Shown: one piece after another, positions 16,349-24,401 of the stretch | Numbering within the stretch: the first letter of the stretch is position 1 | How the letters are laid out: each line of letters begins with the position of its first letter | NCBI RefSeq assembly: GCF_016916835.1 | Contig: NZ_JAFFIX010000028.1 | Span: 53,961 to 117,960 of the forward strand | Direction: 5' to 3' | Source: Actinacidiphila bryophytorum | GTDB taxonomy: Bacteria; Actinomycetota; Actinomycetes; Streptomycetales; Streptomycetaceae | Length of the DNA stretch: 64,000 nt | Position numbers and translations under genes: made by a program | Notes under the pieces: model-generated | Databases searched by the model: none | What the model saw: only the letters and a program-made list of their open reading frames with translations | Told to the model about the DNA's origin: nothing

Positions 16349-17101
16349 TCATGCGCTGACGAACTGCTGGCCGCCGTCGATGTCGTAAGTGGCCCCGGTC
16401 AGGGCTTCGTTGAGCATCAGGTGCACCGCGAGGGCGGCGACGTCCTCCGGGCCGACCACCCGCCCGATGGGCAGCGTCCTGCGCAACTCCTCGCGGCGGG
16501 CCTCCAGTTGATCGCCCAGCAGCGACGCCGACAGCGGGGTGTCCACGAACCCGGCCGCGATCAGGTTGACCCGGACCGGGGCGATCTCCAGGGCCAGGTT
16601 GGCCGTCAGCGCGGGCAGGGCCGCGGTGACCGCACCCATCACGGCCATGCCCCGGGCCGGACGCCGGCCGCCGGTCCCGCCGATGAACAGCAGCGTCCCC
16701 CCTGGCCTGACCTTCTCCCGCCCCGCCCGCGCCACCGCCAGCGTCATCGCGATCCGCCCGCCGAAGTCCCGCCCCGCCGCCGCCAGGTCCAGCTCGTCGA
16801 GCGGCGTGTACGCAGGGGCGCCGGCCGTGACCAGCACGTGGTCGACCCGGCCCGGCAGGTCCTGGAAAAAGCCTTCGAGGCGGGCGGTGTCGTTCGCGTC
16901 GAAGGCGGCCGTGCTCAGCGGCTTCAGCTCGGCCGCCGCCCGCTCCAGGCGCTCGGGATTGCGTGCGGCCAGCACCAGGTCGCCCCCCTCCGCCCGCACC
17001 TGGCGGGCGGTCTCAAGCCCGATACCCGCACTGCCGCCCACGACGACGACCGTCTGCCCGGCCAGCCGCCCGCCCGCGCCTTCCGCACCGCTTGCCATCA
17101 T
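16349..17101 (-). CDS. SDR-fold protein lacking the Tyr-Lys catalytic pair
   Basis: A 250-residue Rossmann-fold protein. VVVGGSAGIGLETAR is the cofactor loop, LAARN follows strand 2, and ATYDIDGGQQF is the typical SDR C terminus. At the place where the catalytic Ser and YxxxK should be, the sequence reads FIGGTGGRRPARGMAVMGAV, with neither Tyr nor Lys. It may bind NAD(P)H without classical SDR catalysis or use other residues. Tandem ATG codons at 17101 and 17098 are both possible starts. It is divergent from the crotonase-family gene at 17257 (155 bp). Confidence 0.82.
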   Translation of the reverse strand: MMASGAEGAGGRLAGQTVVVVGGSAGIGLETARQVRAEGGDLVLAARNPERLERAAAELKPLSTAAFDANDTARLEGFFQDLPGRVDHVLVTAGAPAYTPLDELDLAAAGRDFGGRIAMTLAVARAGREKVRPGGTLLFIGGTGGRRPARGMAVMGAVTAALPALTANLALEIAPVRVNLIAAGFVDTPLSASLLGDQLEARREELRRTLPIGRVVGPEDVAALAVHLMLNEALTGATYDIDGGQQFVSA

Positions 17102-17244
17102 GCGCCACCGCCCGTGTCGTGTTCCCTCAGTGTTTCATCCGACCGGCGGTGCCGCATCCGGCAGGCACAGGGCCTGGGACCAGGCACTTTCCCGAACGGG
17201 CGGCAGCCGCAGCGCGCCTCGCGCGGGCCGGACCGCACCCCTTT

Positions 17245-17250
17245 TATCGT
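17245..17250 (+). promoter_or_regulatory. Leaderless -10 box TATCGT
   Basis: TATCGT ends 6 nt before the ATG at 17257, and there is no SD sequence between. This fits transcription starting at the start codon of the crotonase-family gene. Confidence 0.5.
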
Positions 17251-17256
17251 CTGCCC

Positions 17257-18078
17257 ATGACGCAATCCCAGTTCCACGTCGAGGAGGTGTCCCCCTCCTA
17301 CTGGAAGGTGACCTTCACCAACGGGGACATCAATCTCATCGACGTCGACACGGTCGAGCAGCTCGCCGACCTGGTGACCCGTATCGAGCAGGCACCGGAA
17401 CTCAACGTCGTGGTCTTCCGCAGCTCCCACCCGGACTTCTTCATGGCGCACTGGGATGTGCTGTCCGACCGCGCCCGGGTCGCCGCCATGCAGCCCGGCC
17501 CGACCGGCCTGCACCCGTACGGGGACAACCTGGTCCGGCTCGGCAGGGTCCCCCCGGTGACCGTCACCTGCGTCAACGGGCGCGCCCGGGGCGCCGGCAG
17601 CGAGTTCGTACTGGCCACCGACATCCGCTTCGCCGGGCCGCAGGCCGTACTGGGCCAGTTCGAGGTGGGGATGGGTTCCGTGCCGGGCGGCAACCCGATG
17701 GGCCGGCTGACCCGGCTTGTCGGCAAGGCCCGCGCCATGGAGATCCTGCTCGGGGCCGACGACTTCCCCGCCGATCTGGCCGCCGCGTACGGCTACGTGA
17801 ACCGGGTACTGCCCGCCGGTGAGCTGGACGGCTTCGTGGACGCCTTCGCCCGCCGCGTCGCCGGGTTCGACCGGGTCGCGGTCACCGAGGCGAAGGCCCT
17901 GGTCGTCGCGAGCCTGCCGATCCCGGACGAGGAGCCCGCGGCCAGCCTCGCCGCCTACTTCCGCACCTCGGGCCGCCCGGAGACGGCCGACCGTATGACC
18001 CGGCTCCTGGAACGCGGGCTCCAGCGCGCGGACGGCGCCGAGGTCGACCTCGGGCGGCAGGTGGCCGACCCGCGCTGA
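17257..18078 (+). CDS. Enoyl-CoA hydratase/isomerase (crotonase) family protein
   Basis: A 273-residue crotonase-fold protein. The oxyanion-hole segments are recognisable: VVVFRSSHPDFFMAHWD (first) and VNGRARGAGSEFVLATDIRFA (second), followed by GQFEVGMGSVPGGNP and the domain-swapped C-terminal helices. The Glu residues used by classical hydratases are not obvious at the usual places, so it may be an isomerase, hydrolase or another crotonase-type enzyme. The ATG at 17257 was chosen over a longer open frame because homology begins there and a -10 box sits just upstream. Monocistronic. Confidence 0.85.
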   Translation: MTQSQFHVEEVSPSYWKVTFTNGDINLIDVDTVEQLADLVTRIEQAPELNVVVFRSSHPDFFMAHWDVLSDRARVAAMQPGPTGLHPYGDNLVRLGRVPPVTVTCVNGRARGAGSEFVLATDIRFAGPQAVLGQFEVGMGSVPGGNPMGRLTRLVGKARAMEILLGADDFPADLAAAYGYVNRVLPAGELDGFVDAFARRVAGFDRVAVTEAKALVVASLPIPDEEPAASLAAYFRTSGRPETADRMTRLLERGLQRADGAEVDLGRQVADPR

Positions 18079-18347
18079 ACGCAACCGCGGCCGGCATCGA
18101 GGACACGCGCGTCCCCCGCTCCGGCTACACCGTCCGCCAGGGAGGCGACCGAGCACCTCCCGACGCGGGACGTCGGCAGGGTGACCGGCGGCAGCGGGCT
18201 GCGCGGCGTCGAGGTCCGCTTCGTCCTGCCGCCGGCCACGACGCTGTCCGCGGCCGCCGGGGTGCTCAGCCGTGTCGCCCGGCTCGGCTCCCGCATGGCC
18301 GCGCACCCGCGGCGTCCGCGGCCGACTGCACTGTCGGAGGCGGCTGT
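18079..18347. other. Intergenic stretch with uncertain coding potential
   Basis: A 269-bp gap. One frame (GTG 18181 to a stop at 18363) keeps a high third-position GC content up to about 18310 and contains the hydrophobic segment EVRFVLPPATT. I recognise no family and no start signal. The downstream gene has its own leaderless promoter, so coupling is unlikely. It may be a decayed gene remnant. Confidence 0.25.
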
Positions 18348-18353
18348 TACCTT
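18348..18353 (+). promoter_or_regulatory. Leaderless -10 box TACCTT
   Basis: TACCTT ends 6 nt before the ATG at 18360, and no SD sequence is present. This supports both the start chosen for the downstream gene and an independent promoter. Confidence 0.5.
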
Positions 18354-18359
18354 CCCCTC

Positions 18360-18929
18360 ATGACCGCCGCAGACGACCTGCTCCGCCGTATCGAAGCCGA
18401 CCCCGCGATCGCCGCGGCCCTCGCCTGGCCTGGCGACTTCGACATCGAACGCCGCGACCCCGTCGAGGACGTCGTCCTCCCCACCGGAGCCCCGCTCCAG
18501 CCGATAGCCGGCTGCGGCGCGGGCGGCACGTACTTCCTGTGCGGCGAACCCGGCTCCGAACCGCGCCCCGTCCTCTACGCCGACTCCGAGGGCCAGGCCA
18601 CCCTGATCGGCGCCGACCTGGCCGAGGCCCTCACCCTGATCGCGGTCCTGCCCTTCTGGCGCGACCTGGCCCAGGGCTTCCCGGTCGGCGAACTCCTCGC
18701 CGACCTCCGCGCCGAAGAGCCCGACTTCGACGCCGAACGCGACGCCCTCCTCGCCGCCCTCGCCCTCCCCCCGCTCCCCCCGGAGCAGGCGGCCACCCGC
18801 CTCCTGACCACGGCCGCCCGCACGACCCCCGACTATCTCCCCTTCGTCCCCGACGACGACCACCTCCCGTACGAGCCGATCTTCACCCCGCTCCCGGAGG
18901 CGGACCCCGCCCCGGACACCGCGCGCTAG
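18360..18929 (+). CDS. Conserved hypothetical protein, possibly SUKH/SMI1-like
   Basis: A 189-residue acidic soluble protein. GGTYFLCGEPG, RPVLYADSEGQATLIGADLAEALTL and VLPFWRDLAQG resemble the way SMI1/KNR4 (SUKH) proteins are organised, but I cannot assign the family firmly. SUKH proteins often act as immunity proteins in polymorphic toxin systems. No toxin gene is adjacent, so that link is speculation. Its end overlaps the convergent SNF2 helicase stop by 4 bp. Confidence 0.65.
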   Translation: MTAADDLLRRIEADPAIAAALAWPGDFDIERRDPVEDVVLPTGAPLQPIAGCGAGGTYFLCGEPGSEPRPVLYADSEGQATLIGADLAEALTLIAVLPFWRDLAQGFPVGELLADLRAEEPDFDAERDALLAALALPPLPPEQAATRLLTTAARTTPDYLPFVPDDDHLPYEPIFTPLPEADPAPDTAR

Positions 18930-21082
18930 CCTGCGTCCGGCGCTCTCAGGCGGGCCTGCTCCTCCTCGACGATCCGGCGGGCCAGTTCGCTGTCGGAGAT
19001 GTCGACGGCGTCGGGGGTGGCCTCGGCCACGGCGCTGCGGCGGGCGTAGGCGTCGAAGAGGCGGGTCTTGGCCGCCAGCAGCTTCACCAGGCGTTCGTCC
19101 ACTCCGCCGGTGGCCAGCAGGCGGTGCACCCGGACCGGCCTGACCTGGCCCATGCGGTGCGCCCGGGCCACCGCCTGGTGCTCGACGGTCGGCTTGAGCT
19201 GAGGTTCGCAGATGACGACGACCGAGGCGGCCTGCATGTTGAGGCCGACGCCCGCGGCCTGGATCTGCGCCAACAGCACGGCGGGACCGGGCACTTGGGC
19301 GAAGGCGTCGACGATCTGCTGCCGCCGGCCGGCCGGGACGCTCCCGGTGAGCGGGCCGAACACCGGGGCGCCGGCGGCGCCTTGCGGGGCGAGTTCCCGC
19401 GCCACGATGCCCAGGACGTCCTTGAAGTTGGAGAAGACCACCGTCTTCTGCCCGTTCTCCCCGGCCTCCTGGACGATCTCCCGCAGCCGTTCCAGCTTCG
19501 CCGACTTCTCGGGGCGCATGTACGCGGCCCTGCGCATCGCCATGAAGTTGCCCGCGAGCACCGCCGCTCGGTAGGCCTCCTCGTCCGACGCGCTCAACTC
19601 CTCCCACTCGTCGGTCTGCTGGAGGCTCGGGAGTTCCGTCAGCACGTCCTCCTGGTTGCGCCGCAGGTAGACCGGGGCGACGGCCCTGCGGAAGGCGACC
19701 GACCCGGCCGCCGCGTCCCCCTCGCCCAGCGCGTCGGCCACGTCGGCGTCGAGCATCCCGACGAGGTTGCGGAACTCCGCGACCCGGTTCTCCATCGGCG
19801 TGCCGGTCATGAGGACGGTGCGCTCGCAGCGAGCCGCCCACAGCGCGACCGCCCGGGACCGCTTGGCCTCCGGGTTCTTCACGAAGTGCGCCTCGTCGAC
19901 CACGAGCAGCCCCACCTCGCCGCCGCCGGGAGCGGGGAATCCGCGCAGCGCCTCGAAGGTGGTCACCCCGACCCCGCCCCGGCCCTTCCACTCCGCGAAG
20001 GCGTCCTGCCGGTCGGGTCCGTGCAGCACCACGGTCCGCAGCGCGCTGCGGGCCTCGATCTCCCGCGTCCAGTTCACCAGGACGCTCGCCGGGCAGACGA
20101 CCACGAAGTGGCTCTGCCCCTCGGCGGCCAGGTGCGCCAGGACGGCGATCGCCTGGATGGTCTTGCCGAGCCCCATCTCGTCCCCGAGCACCACCCGCCG
20201 CTGCGCCAGCACGAACCTGGCCCCGAACGCCTGGTATCCGCGCAGCGAGACCCGCCGGTGCGTGTCGTCCAGGTGTTGGGTCCGCACGCGTTCCGCGATG
20301 TCGTCCGGCAGGAAGCCCTCGGCGCGGGCCGCGTCGGGCACCTGCCCGGAGATCTCGGCCAGCACGCCGTAGTACTCGGCCGAGCGCAGCTCGAAGCCCA
20401 CCCAGGCCTCGACGCCGGACCACGGCCCCCTGAGCAGGTCCACCGACGCCTGCGCGAACAGTTCGGGCAGGCCCGCCCGTTCCGCCTCGTCCACCAGCGA
20501 CCCGACCTCGGCGGCCGCCGCCCGCGCGCGGGCCTTCTTCTCGCGGCCGGCCAGCAGCATCCTGAGCCGTCCGGCGGCCGGCCTGGCCAGGACCAGCAGC
20601 GGCTCCAGCCGTTCCGACAGGGCCGCGGCCCTGTCGACCGCACGCCGGGCCTCCGGTCCTGCCTCCACCAGCACGTGCAGGGCCACCACGAGCACGGTGG
20701 TCCGCGCGTCCTGCCGGTCCACGTCGATGTGCACGGCCACCGTCTCGTGCACCGCGTCGGAGAGCCGGCGCGCGGCAGCCAGCATCTGGTCGGCCGTACG
20801 CTGCCCGACCCCGGGAATCTGCCGCAGCCGGTAGGCACCGGCGTCGAGCACACTCCCGACGGTGCGCAGCCCGCTCTTCTCGACGCTCCCCAGCCGCAGC
20901 CGCCCCTCGGTGACGTCCTGCAGCCGCGCCACCGGTATGGCGTCCAGCTCCCGTCGCACGGCGGCGTCATGAATCGGCGCGAGGGCCGCCCGTACCGCCT
21001 CGACCGCCCGCGCGTGGTCCCCGCCCAACGCCCGCGCAGCCCCAACCAGCCGCGCCCCTTTGAGCACCGCCTCCCGCTCCAC
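18926..21082 (-). CDS. SNF2-family DEAD/DEAH-box ATPase
   Basis: A 718-residue SWI2/SNF2-type DNA translocase. An N-terminal helix-hairpin-helix (QIPGVGQRTADQMLAAAR, about residue 90) suggests DNA binding. The motor has GDEMGLGKT (Walker A), VVDEAHFVKN (DEAH), MTGTPMENR (motif III), then the C-terminal lobe with VVFSNFKD, QIQAAGVGLNMQAA and QAVARAHRMGQ (motifs V and VI). GTG at 21082 has AGGGAGG upstream. Such proteins remodel protein-DNA complexes or restart transcription. It could belong to a defence island, but no restriction or methylase gene is beside it. Confidence 0.9.
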   Translation of the reverse strand: MEREAVLKGARLVGAARALGGDHARAVEAVRAALAPIHDAAVRRELDAIPVARLQDVTEGRLRLGSVEKSGLRTVGSVLDAGAYRLRQIPGVGQRTADQMLAAARRLSDAVHETVAVHIDVDRQDARTTVLVVALHVLVEAGPEARRAVDRAAALSERLEPLLVLARPAAGRLRMLLAGREKKARARAAAAEVGSLVDEAERAGLPELFAQASVDLLRGPWSGVEAWVGFELRSAEYYGVLAEISGQVPDAARAEGFLPDDIAERVRTQHLDDTHRRVSLRGYQAFGARFVLAQRRVVLGDEMGLGKTIQAIAVLAHLAAEGQSHFVVVCPASVLVNWTREIEARSALRTVVLHGPDRQDAFAEWKGRGGVGVTTFEALRGFPAPGGGEVGLLVVDEAHFVKNPEAKRSRAVALWAARCERTVLMTGTPMENRVAEFRNLVGMLDADVADALGEGDAAAGSVAFRRAVAPVYLRRNQEDVLTELPSLQQTDEWEELSASDEEAYRAAVLAGNFMAMRRAAYMRPEKSAKLERLREIVQEAGENGQKTVVFSNFKDVLGIVARELAPQGAAGAPVFGPLTGSVPAGRRQQIVDAFAQVPGPAVLLAQIQAAGVGLNMQAASVVVICEPQLKPTVEHQAVARAHRMGQVRPVRVHRLLATGGVDERLVKLLAAKTRLFDAYARRSAVAEATPDAVDISDSELARRIVEEEQARLRAPDAG

Positions 21083-21153
21083 CCCGCCCCTCCCTCACCC
21101 GGTCCGCGCATCCTCCCACCACCCCCGGACACCCCCCCCGGGCGCCCCGGCCC

Positions 21154-21621
21154 TCAGTAGCGCGGCATGTTCGGGATCGCCTTCTCTGCAAGCTCGATCA
21201 GCGCTTCCACCTTCGCCACGTCCGCGGCGACCTCCGCGGAGGTGACCGCAGGGGCTTCGGAGGAGCGGTACTCGACCTCGTTGCGCCGGACGCGCATCCG
21301 ATTGAAGGGGCGCAGGACGCTGCCAAGAGGCGGGTCGGGCTGTGCCCGGACGGCTTCGTAGACAGCGGTGTGGCCACCGCGGCTGGTGGCCCGCAGACCC
21401 TGGTTCTGCAGTACCGCGGCCAGCGCCCGGCGTGCGGCGTCATACGCGAGGGTGTACGCGCCTTCCGGGTCCGACTCCAACAGCCGGTGCGCCGAATCGA
21501 CGTGCGTACGGGCGCGGACCAACTCCGCCTCGGCGGCCGACCGGGAGGCGGGTACGCGTTCGAGTGAACGGTTGGCGATGAGTGCGTCGACGGTCGACCG
21601 TCCCTGGTTCCAGCGGCTCAG
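21154..21621 (-). CDS. HEPN-domain protein paired with the HTH-nucleotidyltransferase
   Basis: A 155-residue all-helical HEPN protein (YTLAYDAARRALAAVLQNQG is the core helix pair). It is encoded directly after a nucleotidyltransferase, the MNT-HEPN arrangement. HEPN RNases carry R-x4-6-H. Here the loop reads RRNEVEYRSS, with Tyr where His is expected, so RNase activity is doubtful. The start is unusual: no ATG, GTG or TTG fits, but a CTG at 21621 overlaps the upstream stop (CTGA) with GAGGAG about 7 nt ahead, and homologous proteins, as I recall them, begin SRWNQG just as this reading does. Confidence 0.75.
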   Translation of the reverse strand: MSRWNQGRSTVDALIANRSLERVPASRSAAEAELVRARTHVDSAHRLLESDPEGAYTLAYDAARRALAAVLQNQGLRATSRGGHTAVYEAVRAQPDPPLGSVLRPFNRMRVRRNEVEYRSSEAPAVTSAEVAADVAKVEALIELAEKAIPNMPRY

Positions 21622-22208
21622 TGTCTCTCCTCGTGCGTGTTCAGCCGGACCAGCGGGCGTTCGCGGACGCTGGTCAGGAACGGGTCGCCCGTCGGCCCGG
21701 CCCACGCCTCGGCCGAGACCCGGTGGACGCTGACCTCGCGGCGCAGGCGGCGGGAGGCGGCCTCGGCGATGTCGAAGAGGGCGTCCGGGTCGGGGTCGCC
21801 CACGACGAGGACGTCCAGGTCGGCCGGCGGCACCCCCGGTTCGCCTTCGTACCGCGCCGCCCAGGACCCGTAGATGTACGCCTCGCGCACCCCCGCCAGC
21901 CCCGACAACGCGTCGGACAGCACGGGAAGCGGCCCGTACGTCACCGCGATCACCTCAGCGAGCGGCCCGGCAAGAGCCGTGTCCGTCCTGCTGGCCACCA
22001 GCCGGCTCCGCCCGACCCGCCGGTCGCGGAAGATCCCGGCCTCGACCAGCCGGTCCACCTCCCGCAGCACTGCGGTGTGCGAGGCCCCCACCTCAGCAGA
22101 CAGCTCGGTCAGCGAGAACTCCCGCTCGGGATGCAGCACGACCAGGGCGAGGAGATCCCCTTGCAGCTGCGAGCGCAGCAACGGCAGGAGCGAGGGCGAC
22201 ATCTTCAT
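21618..22208 (-). CDS. Winged-HTH / nucleotidyltransferase (MNT) protein
   Basis: A 196-residue two-domain protein. The N-terminal winged helix (FSLTELSAEVGASHTAVLREVDRLVEAG) is followed by a minimal nucleotidyltransferase with YIYGSWAARYEG and DLDVLVVG, the G-S and D-x-D residues of the polymerase-beta fold. Such proteins are partners of HEPN proteins, and known MNTs modify or neutralise them. I chose the ATG at 22208, not the GTG at 22229, because a -10 box ends 7 nt before it and no SD exists. The HTH probably binds the inverted repeat around its own promoter. It is translationally coupled to the HEPN gene. Confidence 0.82.
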   Translation of the reverse strand: MKMSPSLLPLLRSQLQGDLLALVVLHPEREFSLTELSAEVGASHTAVLREVDRLVEAGIFRDRRVGRSRLVASRTDTALAGPLAEVIAVTYGPLPVLSDALSGLAGVREAYIYGSWAARYEGEPGVPPADLDVLVVGDPDPDALFDIAEAASRRLRREVSVHRVSAEAWAGPTGDPFLTSVRERPLVRLNTHEERH

Positions 22209-22246
22209 TGGACGCACAATATCATGCACCCAATGAAGATAACCAA
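22201..22246 (-). promoter_or_regulatory. Autoregulatory operator and leaderless promoter of the MNT-HEPN pair
   Basis: Perfect 11-bp arms ATCTTCATTGG (22201-22211) and CCAATGAAGAT (22230-22240) flank 18 bp. Inside lies a minus-strand -10 (GATATT/TATTGT, 22216-22223), with TTGGTT (22241-22246) at 17 bp as -35. One arm overlaps the ATG at 22208. A dimer of the encoded winged-helix protein bound to both arms would block RNA polymerase. Confidence 0.7.
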
Positions 22247-22454
22247 AAGTGAGCTACCGATCACCCGCGGGGTCGGAAGGTGTCCCGGTCCGGTCGGCTG
22301 ACCGGAAGTCGAACTCGGGCCAGGAGCGGGCCGCGGCCCCAGGTTGCCGACCTGGGGCTTGTCTTCGCAAAAAGGCGTGTCCTCGGGAGACTGATGCGTC
22401 TCCTGCCGGAGAGGGGATGTCTCCGCCCGTCTTGCCTCGCCTGCAATTCGCCGC
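22247..22454. other. Non-coding stretch with a stem-loop
   Basis: No gene seen. A perfect 9-bp stem GCCCCAGGT/ACCTGGGGC with loop TGCCG (22336-22358) and a second short inverted repeat GGAGAC/GTCTCC (22386-22403) occur here. The region joins the intact MNT-HEPN operon to the decayed DUF234 fragment and is probably eroded sequence. Confidence 0.4.
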
Positions 22455-22945
22455 TCACAGCGGCCAGGCGGTCAGCAAGTCCTCCGGGCCGTAGGCGGCA
22501 TCGAGCCCCGGACAGGCGACTCCGCCGCGTGAGACGGCTACGACCGGAACCGGTTCGTCGGTGAGGGCGGCCCGGTGTCGGTGAAGAGCCGCCAGGTCGT
22601 GCCGGTCGAAGGGCGACTGCTCCAGCTACTCGATGGAGCCGACGAAGAGCAGTTCCTTGGCGATGGGGGCACGGTCCGCCCCGACGATGTCGATCTCGAC
22701 GTCATTGGTACGGGTCCAGTAGCCCCCAACCGCTGGAGCCGCGGGCAGCCTGTCGTCGGGCAGGATCCGGCCGAGCGCCTCGCGGATGAGCGGCTCGACG
22801 GCCCGGCCGCGCCAACTCGTCCAGCCCTCCCGGATCCGCGCCAACGTCAGATCGCCCCGCCCGCGCTCGATCTCCCCCATGTACGGGCCGAGCAGATGCA
22901 ACCAGAACCGCAGGTAGGGACCGGTCACCCGGTAGCGGCGCAGCG
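22455..22945 (-). pseudogene. Decayed DUF234-type AAA ATPase, C-terminal fragment with internal TAG
   Basis: Remnant of an archaeal/actinobacterial ATPase of the DUF234 class. The conserved C-terminal part is clear: YRVTGPYLRFWLHLLGP, EIERGRGDLTLARIREGW, GYWTRTNDVEIDIVGADR. It then hits TAG at 22626-22628, after LLFVGSIE, where homologues as I recall them have Trp (TGG). Beyond the stop the frame continues for 56 codons with the family's ending (SPFDRHDLAALHRHR, then GLDAAYGPEDLL) to TGA at 22455. The P-loop half is missing upstream. One nonsense change plus a large 5' loss make this a pseudogene. Confidence 0.8.
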
Positions 22946-22996
22946 GCCCGAGCACCATCTCGCGGCCGCGCTGGTGGAAGGGCCGACCGTACATGC

Positions 22997-23033
22997 CACT
23001 AACAAACATGTCAGTAACATTCACGTTAGCCAC
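22997..23033. promoter_or_regulatory. AT-rich operator-like island
   Basis: About 37 bp of unusually AT-rich sequence in GC-rich surroundings. It carries ACTAAC, TCAGTAAC and GTTAGC, with CTAAC (22999-23003) and GTTAG (23025-23029) as inverted ends. It looks like a TetR-type promoter/operator left behind at the broken end of the DUF234 fragment. No matching regulator is present. Confidence 0.4.
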
Positions 23034-23128
23034 ATAGGGCGCCCAATGCGCCCTCGCGCGGCGGTAGCAGGGCAAGCAGCCTCCCTGCGCAACGGTCCGC
23101 GCCCAAGACGCCAGGCGGATCCGCACGG

Positions 23129-24217
23129 TCACACGTTGAAGCGGAATTCCACCACGTCGCCGTCCTGCATCACGTAGTCCTTGCCCTCCATGCGGGCCTT
23201 GCCCTTGGAGCGGGCCTCGGCCACGGAGCCGGTTGCCACCAGGTCGGTGAAGGAGATGACCTCGGCCTTGATGAAGCCCTTCTGGAAGTCGGTGTGGATG
23301 ACGCCGGCTGCTTCGGGGGCGGTGGCGCCGCGCTTGATCGTCCAGGCTCGGGATTCCTTGGGGCCGGCGGTCAGGTAGGTCTGCAGGCCGAGGGTCTCGA
23401 AGCCGACGCGGGCCAGGGTGGCGAGGCCGGGTTCCTGCTGGCCGACGGACTGGAGGAGTTCGAGGGCCTCGGCGTCGTCGAGTTCCGCCAGGTCGGATTC
23501 GAGCTTGGCGTTGAGGAAGATCGCTTCGGCGGGGGCGACCAGGGCGCGCTGCTCGTCCTTGAAGGCCTCGTCGGTCAGCTCGTCCTCGTCGACGTTGAAG
23601 ACGTAGAGGAAGGGCTTGGTGGTGAGCAGGTGCAGCTCGTGCAGGAGGGTGCCCTGCTCGGTGCCCTTGTGGATGCCGTGGGAGAAGAGGGTGTCGCCGG
23701 CGGCGAGGATGGCCTGGGCGGCCTCGGCGGCGGCCAGGACCGCGGCCTTCTCCTTCTGCAGCCTGGCTTCCTTCGTCAGGCGCGGGATGGCCTTCTCGAC
23801 GGACTGGAGGTCGGCCAGGATCAGCTCGGTGTTGATGGTCTCGATGTCGTCCTTGGGCGAGACCTTGCCGTCGACGTGGACGACGTTCTCGTCCTTGAAG
23901 GCCCGGATGACCTGGCAGATCGCGTCGGACTCGCGGATGTTCGCGAGGAACTTGTTGCCCAGGCCCTCGCCCTCGGATGCGCCGCGGACGATGCCGGCGA
24001 TGTCGACGAAGTCGACGGTGGCGGGCAGGGTGCGGGCCGAGCCGAAGATCGACGCGAGCTGGTCGAGACGGGGGTCGGGGACGCCGACGACGCCGACGTT
24101 GGGCTCGATCGTGGCGAACGGGTAGTTGGCCGCGAGCACGTCGTTCTTGGTCAGGGCGTTGAAGAGCGTCGACTTGCCGACATTCGGCAGACCGACGATT
24201 CCGATGGTGAGCGACAC
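23129..24217 (-). CDS. ychF: Ribosome-associated GTPase/ATPase YchF
   Basis: A 362-residue Obg-family P-loop protein, the usual YchF length. G1 GLPNVGKS, NYPFATIEPNVG (switch I), DIAGIVRGASEGEGLGNKFL (G3 and switch II), NVDE-type G4 variation and a C-terminal TGS domain ending DVVEFRFNV are all present. YchF hydrolyses ATP preferentially and associates with ribosomes. The GTG at 24217 gives MSLTIGIVGLPNVGKS. The longer open frame upstream is rejected because the family begins here. Single gene, with 184 bp to the divergent DUF6542 gene. Confidence 0.96.
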   Translation of the reverse strand: MSLTIGIVGLPNVGKSTLFNALTKNDVLAANYPFATIEPNVGVVGVPDPRLDQLASIFGSARTLPATVDFVDIAGIVRGASEGEGLGNKFLANIRESDAICQVIRAFKDENVVHVDGKVSPKDDIETINTELILADLQSVEKAIPRLTKEARLQKEKAAVLAAAEAAQAILAAGDTLFSHGIHKGTEQGTLLHELHLLTTKPFLYVFNVDEDELTDEAFKDEQRALVAPAEAIFLNAKLESDLAELDDAEALELLQSVGQQEPGLATLARVGFETLGLQTYLTAGPKESRAWTIKRGATAPEAAGVIHTDFQKGFIKAEVISFTDLVATGSVAEARSKGKARMEGKDYVMQDGDVVEFRFNV

Positions 24218-24389
24218 GTGGCGACTTCCCGTAGCTTCCCGTAGTCCCGGATCAGGGCAGGCGTCCGCAGCCCGGATGCCGTGGGCAAGTCTACGGGGCC
24301 GCGGCGGGGACCCCCGCCCCGCTTCGAACACGGGCGCCCAGCCGGGCGAAATTCCGCTGCGGGTGCGCGGATTCCGGGAGTGGTGCGCC

Positions 24390-24395
24390 TACGTT
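24390..24395 (+). promoter_or_regulatory. Leaderless -10 box TACGTT
   Basis: TACGTT ends 6 nt before the GTG at 24402 and no SD sequence is seen, which is consistent with a leaderless transcript. Confidence 0.45.
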
Positions 24396-24401
24396 GGGTA
24401 G

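Noticed and set aside
18272..21160. A 962-codon plus-strand frame opposite the SNF2 helicase
   Set aside because: No recognisable motif, extreme Arg/His/Pro/Gly composition, and fully covered by a gene with complete helicase motifs.
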